A stretch of 20,983 nt of DNA from Hysterium pulicare CBS 123377 (GCA_000467715.1 AJFK01000512.1:1-20983), one strand, 5' to 3'. Shown: positions 11,125 through 20,798, counted from the stretch's first letter. Made by a program: numbers and translations. The notes: generated from the sequence alone by a model not told the origin.

Positions 11125-11965
11125 CTCGAAAGTGTTCGATGCTCAGCGCAACACGTAAGTGAAAACAACAGACACCACACTTGACTCCAAGTTGGAAACA
11201 GAAGACTTCGGCTTATGCCTGCTGGGAAGAGTCCTGGTTGGGATATGACGCGGTTGCTTTGCTGTAGAGTTTGTTATCCTGACATTGGCATTGAGATCGA
11301 GGTACCACTCTTCCGACTGGGGGCATCGTTTATGGCCTGTTATGGACCCTCTGCAGAATCCGCTTCTGAGAATAGTATTCGGTGCATGTTGCCTAACTGG
11401 CTGAGGGATCAGTCGACCGACTGCTTATCGGCGTACCCTTGTATCTACTTGGTTCAATTCAATTGCAGGTGATAGCCAATCACAATTCAGACTGCAGGGG
11501 CCGGAAGAGCAGCTCATAAATAAAAGAAGGCAGTCCTCCAAGATCGTTCGCTGTACTCTCTTAGCATCACTAGGTAGCACTCGTCCTACTAGGATATCTC
11601 GATTGCCGGAGAAGTAATATACGAAAGGCTGACATGATCATCGATATTGTATGCACGAAGCAAGGATAGTCACAGTATCAAAAAGGGACGCAGTGGTAGA
11701 ACTTAGCCCAGGTTTGTCTGCCAAGGACGGATTCACTGCTACGTGCATGCTTGTGTGGTTCCAGGACAAGGTCACAAATGAGGAGGGCGTAACCGCGGCG
11801 GGGTACTATATCATGCAGAGACCAGTGCATATACGAATTGGTCCTCGGTAAAACCCAGCCTCGTATCACCGGGCATTCATTTTATCCATTTCACCATCCT
11901 ATGACGCTTGTCGCCCATAACCCTGGTTCTGCATATAGCTTCGGGTTCCGACACCAAAGCCAAGA
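11125..11965. other. Intergenic region between the PKS start and the GST 3' end; probable PKS promoter
   Basis: I searched both strands for an upstream SAT exon of the PKS and found no SAT-like sequence and no long open frame. Short frames at 11215-11472 and 11651-11851 (plus) and 11678-11869 (minus) have no recognisable domain. An AT-rich box, CATAAATAAAAG, lies near 11515 and a CCAAT at 11476-11480. Either could be promoter DNA, but their strand and use are uncertain. Confidence 0.5.
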
Positions 11966-12951
11966 CTACTCGGGTAGTACATCATTGTCGGTGTAGTAGC
12001 GGTAGATGCCCCAATCGTACTTCTGTCTCCTGTCGCTCGCAAGATATGCAGCTACATTTGGCCGAGCCTTGACGTCCTCCCATAGCTTGAAAACGTGGTC
12101 GTACTTGGAAGATTCCCTAGCATGCTTCATGGCTTTGGGAAAGGCAAACTGAGTACCATCGATGCACTGTGCCAAGTTAGCGGTGTGCCAGTGGGGGCGA
12201 TAGCCAATGGATCTGAGATAACATGGGAAAAATGGAAACAGGTGAAACCAAGCAATGAGAACTCAACGCAAAATTGACGAAACACCGTTACATCATTCAA
12301 TGAAATCAACCATGAACGAGAGCTTTGAGAATAATCACCGCTTGCGCATGGTTGAGCTTTACCCAACTCGTCTTCAGGTGCAAGTAAGAGTAGACTTACC
12401 TGAAACAAGACCAAGTCGGCGTAGGTGAAGGTGCTCCCAAGTAGCCAGGGACCGCTCTCATCGCTCTTTAGCGCCTTCTCCCAGTACCCGAGATGCTTCG
12501 GAAGGCGCGTATTGATCCATTCCTTGCTACGTCTCTTGCTCTCCTCCTTTTGGTCCTCATAGTACATTTCCACGGCGATGGGATGGTGGGTATCGTGAAC
12601 TTCGTTGCTCAAGCCGTCTAGCGCGGTGAGAACGAGGGCGTTCACTCGGTAAGCATCGCCCTCCCTCGATCCAGCGAGCCCGAGCTTGGGACCAAGGTAC
12701 AGCAGGATGTTAGGAGTTTGGGAAATGATGAGGTTGCCATGCTTGAACATCGGAGGGGCGTAGTAGGGCGGGTTTTCCGTCTCGGCTTGGTTCCTTTCGG
12801 TGAGATAGTGGGTGACAGCCTCACGGCATTTGCCCATTCCGAGAGACCCAGTGTCTGTGTACGAGACACCGGCTTCCTCGAGGGCCGGCCGAACATGCTC
12901 GCCGCGTCCGGGAACGCCAGTATAGTAGATGAGCTCGTAGGGGGCAGCCAT
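11966..12951 (-). CDS. Glutathione S-transferase, two exons
   Basis: Predicted soluble enzyme of 250 residues that conjugates glutathione to electrophiles, or assists a pathway step. Exon 1 is 12400-12951 and exon 2 is 11966-12166. The intron of 233 bp (12167-12399) starts CAG|GTAAGT and ends with a CTAAC branch-like motif before CACAG; it is in phase 0. The thioredoxin-like N-terminal half begins YELIYYTGVPGRGEHVRPA and holds the glutathione-binding signature QTPNILLYLG. The helical C-terminal half has WLLGSTFTYADLVLFQ, with the TYAD N-capping box typical of GSTs. The gene lies on the PKS strand about 840 bp upstream of it and appears intact. The start ATG (AGCATGG) is the only one that gives the complete thioredoxin fold. 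GSTs occur in several fungal metabolite clusters but also as general detoxification genes, so a cluster role is inference. Confidence 0.85.
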
Positions 12952-12983
12952 GCTGACGGACGGGAGGATTGGAGACGATGTGT

Positions 12984-13004
12984 GCGGAATGCGGAATGCG
13001 GAAT
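12984..13004. repeat. GCGGAAT, three tandem copies
   Basis: Three perfect 7-bp direct repeats (12984-12990, 12991-12997, 12998-13004) end about 33 bp upstream of the GST start codon. They would lie in its 5' leader or core promoter. It is a simple repeat with no known binding factor that I can name. Confidence 0.75.
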
Positions 13005-13575
13005 GCTGTGAAGCTGGATGATGAGCAAGCTGGAGCCGTCTCTGCTTGCACGTGAGAGCTGGTGTGCAAGGGCTTGGCGCGTGAGGCGAAGGGCGCAGCT
13101 GTGAAAGGGCGACTGCTTGGCGCCGTTACCCAATGTGCGGGGTTGCCGCATGCCTGGGCTCCCGAGAGGCTGGGCACCGAATCAGTGCGGGTGTCAGGGT
13201 GAATTGGCCGGTGAGACGGACGTTTGGTTGCGCCGTCAGCAACACATGCTTATCTTCGTTCGCCCTGGCTATCTATCCACCAACACCACCACAACGATGA
13301 GAACCCGCAGTTGCGAGGGCTGCCAATTAGGCTGATTAAGGTCGGCCAGCACATATCTAAATCCATGACATTTCTGAATCCGCCTAGACAGACGCACCGC
13401 GGACTTCACACAACAGTTAGACGCTGTGCGTAGGATCGAGGAGGAAACGAAGAGAGCATTGGTTGTCCAGATGCAATGTCGTTGAGCGAATATTCGTCGT
13501 CGAGTCCGTCGGGAATGTCTTCTTCTTCTCAGTCTCTCTCACTCCATCGTTTTCGTTCCTCGCTTCATCGCTGAT
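13005..13575. other. Intergenic region between GST and the rhodopsin-domain pseudogene
   Basis: This is the shared 5' flank of two divergent genes. Overlapping short frames exist on both strands, but none shows a domain. CTTCTTCTTCTC-type pyrimidine runs near 13520-13560, just ahead of the ATG at 13576, are typical of fungal promoter or leader sequence. Confidence 0.5.
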
Positions 13576-14700
13576 ATGGCACTGGACCTCAGCGCCCCTG
13601 CGGCGATGCCTCCCACCGGCGCGGTGTAGAATCTTGACAATCCGCCAAATCACAATCATGGCTTCGTCGCGGGCTACACTGTGTGCATTGTTATCGCTTC
13701 TGTCTTCGTTTCGCTTCGACTATACGCCAAGTTCATCTTCTTGAAGCATCCGCGAGTTGTGGACTATAAGAGAATCTGTCTTCTGGCCATCTCGGGCCTT
13801 GAATGTCGCATTGAGGGCTGACACATTATCATTAGATCTCCTAATTCCGGTGTTTGTACGTTCACATCGCTACCTCGTGTCATTCCGCTCGCAACTAGCT
13901 ATTCAGGTTGCTGACTACGACCCGCTACAAGGGAATATACATCGCGCATTGCGTATTCTGGCTTCGCATGAACGGTACCACGGGAAACATGGTCCATATG
14001 TGGAATTTTCGTCTTGGTGGTCTGGCACCCTTCTATCGCGTCAGTGATCTTCTGGATTCAAACCTCATTCTGGTCATCGGCTTTGCTGACCGTGCGCATA
14101 GAATGGCTTCTATGGCTCAATCTTCTACGAGACCGTTATGATGACCATCAAGCCTCTGATTCTGCTTGAGTGGAGCCATATCTTCGCGCCATCTGGCATA
14201 CGCAACTGGTTTAAATGGCTGGGCTACATTGTGTCGACTATTAACGTCCTCATGTATTTCATCGCCATTATGATCGATGCCACGTCCTGCCACCCACGCG
14301 CAGCTTGGTGGGATCTGACAATTGAGGGTGGTCATTGTATCGACACTAGGAAGCTCCCAATCGTCACAAGCACAGTGAACGCTGTCATAGACGTGATCAT
14401 TCTACTACTCCCGCAGAGAATCATTTGGAAGTTGCACACATCCAAGGGCAGGAGAACAGGCCTCTCTCTCGTCTTTTCATTGGGGTCATGTAAGTCGCAC
14501 ATCAATGAGCCAGATACATGAACTTCCAAACTGACCGGAAGCAAACAGATCGGTCGCAGCAGCCATCGCTAGAACAGTTCTAGGATACACATACGAAAGC
14601 TCCGACGACGTTACCTACAACTTCTCCCGGGCTGGTATCTATATGCTTCTTGAGATGACCGCTGCGATTCTTGTCTTTACAGTACCTGCCGTTTTTTCGT
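13576..14700 (+). pseudogene. Broken rhodopsin-domain integral membrane protein gene, 3' end missing
   Basis: The gene resembles the large ascomycete family of seven-helix membrane proteins with a rhodopsin-like domain (SAT4/PTH11-related). The start reads MALDLSAPAAMPPTGAV. It is followed by NLDNPPNHNHGF and a first membrane helix ending in VSLRLYAKF, a typical family opening. The best-preserved part (about 14110-14490) carries YETVMMTIKPLILLEW, the cysteine-bearing segment with WWDLTIEGGHCID, and the helix VNAVIDVIILLLPQ. A GTAAGT...ACAG intron-like stretch lies at about 14490-14548. The final helix (IYMLLEMTAAILVFTVPAV) runs straight into the end of the P450 fragment. An in-frame TAG lies early (13627), and the frame changes several times between 13800 and 14120, so I call it a pseudogene. 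Its original function is unknown; family members include proposed receptors. Confidence 0.75.
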
Positions 14701-15760
14701 GGAGTGGAAGTTTCGAATCCAAGATGGCATGAAAGATAGTCGGGTGATCTTTTCCGCGCCAGTCTTCGTTCTTGCCAGCCATTATCTTTTCAACCTGTGT
14801 TCTGGACGCCTGTTGCTGCGCATGGAACGAGGCCAATGCTGGCTGTAGGCATTGTACTAGAGACTTGGGCAACGCTTTCATTAGGTCGTGGACCCACGGA
14901 ACATGCTTCATGATGTGAATTGAATGGAGGCCTGCGAGAGCTGCATCTCGCGATGAGGGGTCGAAGCGTGGAGATTCTGAGCCTTTTTAGTTTTGGCACA
15001 ACGGGCTCAAACCGCAACTGAAGCCTTACCGAGCTTGTAATCGCAGCGCGCGAACGAGTAGATACTCACGACATCTTGTCAGGATCATGTCAGCTCCGGG
15101 TCAATCTGGTGTCATTCGTCTTACCGTTCCCTAAGGCCGAGAACATACAGCTCACATTCAACACCTCGCCCGTATTTCTGAACTCGCTCATTCGCCTGAG
15201 CATGACGCCAAGCCTCTCGTGTATAACTGGTAGCAGTCTTTTCACATTCGCCATGCTAAAATAAGGGTTGAGAGCAGAACGACGCTGGCGATGCAAGTCA
15301 TGCTGGACTGTGGAAAAGACGCATTGGTCCAGCCCAATGAATTTACGAAGTACGGGTCTTTATTTGTCCGCCGCGGAGCAGCAGAGCTGGCATAGATAGT
15401 GTCGTAAAAGTCCTACCGTAGATCAGTTAATGCCAATAGCATAGTAGCGCGTACACCGTACGGGATCAGAAATATGGAGCTCCCTGGGGGAGATCCGAAC
15501 AATGGGCCCATACTTGTTGTGCAGTTCTATGATCTTGAAAGTGTATTGTCCGTCAAGCAATATATCGTAGTACGCTTCATATCTGATACATATCAGGCAC
15601 ACCCAATGTTCGTCTAAGCGCATGTGGAGCCTTACAAGCGGGTGAGCGCTGCGAGACGCAGTCCCGGTACGCGACGTAAAGGATCTAGGAATAAGCGCCA
15701 GATGATTGTATAGAATGCATAGCCTACAAGTGACACTACAGCAGTGATGTAATAATCCAT
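14688..15760 (-). pseudogene. 5' half of a cytochrome P450 monooxygenase gene, truncated
   Basis: A membrane-anchored fungal P450. The N-terminal anchor [17 protein letters not shown] is followed by [14 protein letters not shown]. Then come [20 protein letters not shown] (the conserved early P450 region), DFYDTIYASSAAPRR, the C-helix region HRQRRSALNPYFS, DVVSIYSFARCDYKL, and F-G region sequence up to KLPLHEKTA. Five exons fit: 15760-15636, 15582-15462, 15412-15125, 15074-15030 and 14976-14688, separated by 49-53 bp GT-AG introns that still look spliceable. The frame changes once in exon 3 (about 15310-15360). The sequence stops after roughly 288 residues at the junction with the rhodopsin gene, so the I helix, ExxR and haem-binding cysteine are absent and no active enzyme can result. 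It probably once oxidised the cluster product. Confidence 0.85.
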
Positions 15761-16860
15761 ATGGCAACTACCTGTGTTGCGTGAAAGTCGAGAGTGTACG
15801 ATAATCCAAACTGTTTGTGGGAGTGTATGAGGTGGATAATCCAAGATAAGCAGCTGAAAAATAAAGCCCCTTAGTTGTATCATGTTAATAGGACCAGGAA
15901 AATCACGGAGATACAAATGATCTCTTCTCTTGCCACGATGCACCAATTACTATCCACCTGTTGTTAACGTTTTCGCAATCAGAAGAACGAAGAATTGATT
16001 CGATAGTTGTTTGTTACGCTTCGCGACTTGATAGAAGTCACTTTACCCGGCACTATCTCAAATCAACACGAGGCTAATAATAGAGTTCCGCGAAACGAGT
16101 CGACATATACGAATGTTGCGCTCCACTCGTTCGGTCACCGAAACACGTGGTATTAGTGATATCCTTCCGTATGTCGAAGATAATCAATATTTATCGAGCA
16201 GCGCAAGCACTACCGACCCAGCTTTCACGCCGATCTTGCGCAGGGCTTGGTAAAGCAAAGCATGGCAGAGCTGGGCTTAAGATTCCGTCCAGTATTGGGG
16301 GCCATATGCATGAACAGTCTCTCTTGATGCCAATGAAGCCTATTTTAGCAAGGTTTCCGTGCCTCTTTGTTTTAAAGGATATCAATTGACGTAGCTGTGG
16401 ATAAAACCAGACTAATACCCCGTGCAGAACAACAGAGACGAAAGATCTAGCGATCAAAGTAGCCTGGGGGAACAAAAAAACGGGCATCTCACTCATCGGA
16501 TGCATGCAGACTGTAGGATAGGGGCTGAGTTCCGAGACATGGCAAGGACGCGACCAGGGACTGAACACTCCGTAGGCATGCTGTCCATAGAATGTTCACA
16601 TATTGATATGGAGAATCATGTCTAGAGCATATCGTAGAATTTGATTTGCGTCGTACAGGTGTGATCACTCCGCCACTGCGGCGATGTGAGAGATCTTCGG
16701 CCCCAGCAAGGCAAACTCGTCCACGAGCAATGCTCTCACCACCAAGAGTTCTGCTACGCCCGAGCTTTTACTTCATCTACGTTAAGATGTAGGCTTACTT
16801 CCTCATCCATAAGCCACCGAGTGTGAAATACGAATTACGAAGTCCAAACTGCTTGAAGCA
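15761..16860. other. Intergenic region between divergent P450 and acyltransferase
   Basis: The 1.1 kb holds the 5' flanks of both genes. Short overlapping frames on both strands (for example 16191-16568 minus) have no recognisable domain. A CACGTG hexamer is present at 16144-16149, but such hexamers are expected a few times by chance in a window of this size. I see no RNA gene or repeat. Confidence 0.5.
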
Positions 16861-18582
16861 ATGGCAACAACATTGATGCCACTATCGCGAATGATTTCAA
16901 GTCGGACTTTTAGGGTACCTGGTATGCTGTCTCGGAGAAAAGTCTCTGTGAATTCACACCGAGCGCCCTGGACGAATCACTGGGTCTCGCTCATGCGACG
17001 AGACCTTCATGTGCCACCAGCACCAAAGACGGATCCTCGCACCTTAACCCGCCCTACGGGCACTCTTGAGACCTTCTTTAAGACACTAGGGGACGTCGGA
17101 GCCCCAGCCAACCTCGAGCACGGCGCGTGCTTCACGGTCCTTCAGGTTCAATTCCCCTCTCATGTCACAGACACTGAAAGTTTTATCGCGAGAGCGTGGG
17201 AGGAAGTCGGGCGACAGTTCCCGATTCTACGCGCTGAGATATATCCCCCAGATGCAGCTCACCCTCACAACTTACCAACGATTACCTTGCAACCTCCTAG
17301 CGAGTCCAGCTTCCGCGAATCATTCTCGACGCACCCCAACTGCGCAAACGTTGACACGCTATTCTCTGCTCCTTACCGAGGAAGGGGGTCGACTAGGTGC
17401 CACTGGCTTCCAGCTCCGGGTCAAGTAGTGCTTCGGACCTCACACTGGCGCACAGATGGGTTTGGGCTGGTCATGCTGAGCGATGTATTCATGTCTGCTC
17501 TGGCAAAAGTAGTGCAAAATGGGCTTCACACACCTCTCAACGGCTCTTCAGTCCAGCAGGCCCAAAATGAGCAAATCAGTCCAAGCCTTGAGTCTCTGAT
17601 CCGCAAGCATGTGCGAGATCAGCCGGGCGACAATAAGGATGCTGAAGATCTTGTGAATAGTCTGGTGAACAGCGGACGCAGTATCGCTCTCCCTACCAAG
17701 CCAGGTTCTGACACAGGAGCCGCAACAATTTCTTCCCGAGCAGCCATACGCATGAGTGCCGCGAGTTCGGCAGAGGTTGCGCGCGCTTGTCGGGCCCAGA
17801 GAGTTTCGGTTACAAGCGCCGTGAACGCAGCCATCATTCGTGCTACGGCGCAATTTGCTCAGGACCCAGAGGCAGACTCGTACGTCATCTGGGCACCCTG
17901 TGATCTACGCAGGCCATTGATTGCAGCTAGAGCCAAAGAGTGCTTGCAACCAGTCAGCACGTATCTCTCAGGGTTACCGCTGCAAATTAAGAGCGTGGTA
18001 AAACACTTAGAGAATGGCGATAGCATTCCGGGAAAGAGTTTCAGCACCCTAACTTCTAAATTAGGTGCCTTATACTCCCAGGATATCGAGCGTTACAAGT
18101 TGCCTGGCTCAACAGGTGGAAAGACGGTCAGCCTTCTGCACCTTTCCGAACCGTACGTTGAGAAGATCACGAAATTCTTCTCCACATTTCCCTTGCGGGG
18201 GTGCCCTTACCCAAAGACGCCAGTCATAAGTAGCCTAGGGAAGTTGGACGACTTTATCAGAAGTGAGTATCCTAAAGAAGGCGACGACGCGCCCGCTGCC
18301 TCGAAATTGCGCGTCACAGATTTCTGGGTCAGCTGTGAAGTCGCTACGCCTATGATAACATTCAACCCATGGATCTGGGGTGGAGAGATGACGCTTTCGG
18401 TTGCCTTCAATGAAAGCTGGTATAGTACAGATTTCGTACGCAATGTACTTGAGAAGACTCTCGGAGAGCTTGCCGGTGGATTGAGAATGGGTACAGTCTC
18501 CTATCGAATGGTAAACAGTCTGTGCTCCTCTTCATCAGACCTTCATAGAAACTACGTCTCCCTTGCTGGCTTTTCTTTTTAG
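16861..18582 (+). CDS. Tri3-like acyltransferase (condensation-domain-like, HxxxDG)
   Basis: Predicted to move an acyl group, usually acetyl from acetyl-CoA, onto a hydroxyl of a secondary metabolite, as trichothecene 15-O-acetyltransferase Tri3 does. It is a single open frame of 573 residues without introns and is intact. The catalytic HxxxDG motif is seen as H195-W-R-T-D199-G200, followed by FGLVMLSDVF. Other family-like features are the core VTSAVNAAIIRATAQF, WAPCDLRRPL, and a C-terminal block NPWIWGGEMTLSVAFNESWY in the place of the DFGWG-type element of BAHD enzymes. The first 45 or so residues are basic, Ser/Arg-rich and lack acidic residues, so the true start may be Met45 or this may be a targeting region. 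The similarity is to the family; the substrate cannot be told. It is divergent from the broken P450 and on the same strand as the O-methyltransferase. Confidence 0.82.
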   Translation: MATTLMPLSRMISSRTFRVPGMLSRRKVSVNSHRAPWTNHWVSLMRRDLHVPPAPKTDPRTLTRPTGTLETFFKTLGDVGAPANLEHGACFTVLQVQFPSHVTDTESFIARAWEEVGRQFPILRAEIYPPDAAHPHNLPTITLQPPSESSFRESFSTHPNCANVDTLFSAPYRGRGSTRCHWLPAPGQVVLRTSHWRTDGFGLVMLSDVFMSALAKVVQNGLHTPLNGSSVQQAQNEQISPSLESLIRKHVRDQPGDNKDAEDLVNSLVNSGRSIALPTKPGSDTGAATISSRAAIRMSAASSAEVARACRAQRVSVTSAVNAAIIRATAQFAQDPEADSYVIWAPCDLRRPLIAARAKECLQPVSTYLSGLPLQIKSVVKHLENGDSIPGKSFSTLTSKLGALYSQDIERYKLPGSTGGKTVSLLHLSEPYVEKITKFFSTFPLRGCPYPKTPVISSLGKLDDFIRSEYPKEGDDAPAASKLRVTDFWVSCEVATPMITFNPWIWGGEMTLSVAFNESWYSTDFVRNVLEKTLGELAGGLRMGTVSYRMVNSLCSSSSDLHRNYVSLAGFSF

Positions 18583-19376
18583 ATTGCTACGACGCCCAGA
18601 CACGAGTAAATGAGATCTCCAGCGGTGCACCGAAACTGAACAACAACAACCAGAAGAAAGCTGTAGCTGCAGGTGCTTAATTTCGTGCTTGGTGTGTGAG
18701 TAGCAAGCTACTAAAAGGTTTATTGTAATGCGAATACCGATTTGGAAAGTGTACGTACAGAATAGAACTTGGCCCAATCTATCATTGCGGTGATGTTGTC
18801 ACGGAATCGTGTGAAGCCTAGGATTATGCTTGCGACTGTACACATAGACACACGTGATTGGTAAGCTCGTTCTGCATTCATGCATGGATGCATATCTGCC
18901 TGCTTGTGCATAAACCAGTAAGCCCCCTACATTCGCAAGGATGGTGCGTGTTGTACTACCCGAACTTATAGTACTACCCGAACATAGTACTACCCGAATT
19001 TATGGTACTACCCGAATTTATATTACAGTTACCCGAGAGGCCAACAGCTCGTTTGAAGACGCCCCATAAGCCTAAACTTCATCACACCCGACCACTTCCT
19101 CTTTAGGTCATGATCCACTGGCCCCCAAGTGGTAACGAAGTTCCTTGGCCGATTCGGACATGATTGTTTGCAACCTTGGCCAGGTCATCACGATAGGATC
19201 GCCTTTTTGAACCAATCGAGTTAATGCACATAAGATACAAGAGATCTGGCAGAAACTTCTTCACATGGATGCGTTTTAGTAGGATTTCTTGCCAGCTGCA
19301 TCTTGCTACCATCGAGGAGACAGGGCAAACCACAAATCCGTTCTCAAACCTGAAAGTCATCCTAGTTCAAATATCG
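18583..19376. other. Intergenic region between acyltransferase and O-methyltransferase
   Basis: Apart from the tandem array at 18953-19022, this region holds no gene I can support. CACGTG at 18851-18856 is followed at once by ATTGG (a reverse CCAAT), the best promoter-like pair here but unproven. An in-frame upstream ATG at 19224 would lengthen the O-methyltransferase by 51 residues without family similarity, so I treat that stretch as 5' leader. Confidence 0.5.
18953..19022. repeat. Tandem array of GTACTACCCGAA-core units, four copies
   Basis: Units lie at 18953-18970, 18971-18986, 18987-19004 and 19005-19022, with lengths 18, 16, 18 and 18. Each begins GTACTACCCGAA and ends with a short AT-rich linker (CTTATA, CATA, TTTATG, TTTATA). 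A degenerate fifth copy (TTACCCGAG) follows near 19030. The conserved core against a variable linker is what a cluster of protein-binding sites would look like, but it may equally be a young minisatellite. It ends about 355 bp upstream of the O-methyltransferase start. Confidence 0.88.
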
Positions 19377-20798
19377 ATGGATTTCTCCAAAGCAACTCGC
19401 GACAAGGACATCTCCATCCTTGCGCTTGCCCAACGCGTCTCTTCGCTGTCTTCGCAAATTTGCTCCTATCTCACTTCTAACTCCTTGCCTGAGCCGAACT
19501 TCACACCAAACGCAGAGAGTGTTCCAGAAACTCCCGAATATGAAGCTCTCCGTGCACCCTTGAATGATGCGGCGCTTGACCTTCTTCGTCTGGTCAACGG
19601 GCCGAAGAACACGCTGCAGGAGTTCTTCTTCACCCAGTTTGACCTCGCGGCTTTTCAAATCGCCCTCAGTCGGCGCTTCTTCGATCATGTGCCACTATCA
19701 TCGGCTCGGACATCTGGGGACGGCGCCGGAAAAGCCAGCGTCGTTGAAATTGCTCAAAACGCAGGTATGGATGTGAATTGTACCGGACGCGTCTTGAAAA
19801 TGCTTGCGACACATCGGATCTTTGCCGAAGTTGAGGGCGAGCGTGAAAACTTTACACATACAGCCAGCTCAGCGCTTCTTGCTCGAAACGCCGAGTTCTA
19901 CGCTGCAGCTGACTGGCAGATGGATGAGATGCTGAGAGCCGCGTCTGAGGCGTCGGCTGCGATTGATAGCGCCCCGTTTGCTTCGGGAGCATCGGAATCG
20001 GCTTTTCATCAAAGATTTGGCGCCACAATGTACGAGTACTACGAGCAGCGGCCCGTGAAAGCAAAAAGGGTTGCGCAGGCGCTGAGCGGCTGGTCGCAAT
20101 GTAAGTCGATTGTTCTACGTGCAGCTTGCATGGTGAGTCTAAATGAATCATAGTCAATCGGCATGTCGATGAGCTTCAGAACGGCTTTCCCTGGGCATCT
20201 TTGAAGACGGGGAAGGTCATAGATATTGGTGGGGGGAATGGACACATTGCCATTGCACTTGCGCGGGTGAGATTACACCAAGATTTTCTCTTTGTTTCCT
20301 CCGAAGTCATTTTGCTGATCATTTGTAGTCATTCCCGCTGCTTCAGTTCGTAGTTCAGGATATTTCCCCGCAGATGCTCGCTCAAGCAGAACAAGATGAA
20401 GACCAACGCGTGACCTTCGAAAAGCATGACTTCTTCACGCCACAGCCCGTCCACGACGCCTCCGCCTTCATCATACGACAATGCCTTCACAATCAAAGTG
20501 ACGAGAATGCAATCAAGATAGTCCGACAAGTGGTTCCCGCCTTGGAGCGCTGCAGACGCGGCACGCCATTCCTTATCAACGAGGTGATACTGCCTGATAG
20601 CGGTACGACCACTAAGTTTCAAGAGCATTATTTAAGACAGATCGACCTCTGCCGATGGTGACGCTGGGTGCCAAGCAGAGGAGCGAACAAGAGTTCGAAA
20701 GGTTGATCAGGGAGGCGGACGAGCGGCTGGAAGTTGTAAATGTACGCCATAATCCAATGGGTCTGGGGTTACTTGAGGTACACCTGAATGTAGCGTAG
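19377..20798 (+). CDS. SAM-dependent O-methyltransferase (COMT-like), three exons, frame change near the C-terminus
   Basis: Predicted cytosolic enzyme that methylates a phenolic or other hydroxyl. Exons are 19377-20100, 20154-20266 and from 20329. The introns (53 and 62 bp) start GTAAGT and GTGAGA and end in ATAG and GTAG. The N-terminal part (residues 1-110) is the helical dimerisation region and a winged helix follows (SVVEIAQNAGMDVNCTGRVL). The SAM-binding glycine loop VIDIGGGNG is at residues 263-271, VVQDIS is motif II, and FEKHDFFTP leads to the segment IIRQCLHNQSDENA with the catalytic-type His333. The usual Trp after LHN/LHD is Gln here. The first frame stops at 20659-20661 just after RQIDLC; family-like sequence (LGAKQRSEQEFERL) continues in another frame to 20798. 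So the C-terminal 45 residues are out of frame, by mutation or assembly error. The ATG at 19377 starts the family-like part. Confidence 0.82.

Noticed and set aside
11651-11851. A 66-codon plus-strand frame in the PKS-GST gap, considered as a small gene
   Set aside because: No domain, signal peptide, splice or family similarity, and a similar-sized frame overlaps it on the other strand.
13005-13575. Search for a Zn2Cys6 pathway regulator in the gap around 13.0-13.6 kb
   Set aside because: Several Cys-containing short frames exist, but none has the CxxCxxxKxxC spacing of the binuclear zinc cluster.
16191-16568. A 125-codon minus-strand frame upstream of the acyltransferase
   Set aside because: No recognisable domain, and overlapping frames on the opposite strand are equally open; it is probably promoter DNA.
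13049-18856. CACGTG hexamers upstream of the GST (13049), between P450 and acyltransferase (16144) and upstream of the O-methyltransferase (18851), considered as a shared cluster operator
   Set aside because: A given hexamer is expected about five times by chance in 21 kb, so three copies are no evidence of co-regulation.
19224-19376. Upstream in-frame ATG that would add 51 residues to the O-methyltransferase
   Set aside because: The added residues have no resemblance to the family, whose usual N-terminal helices begin after Met at 19377.
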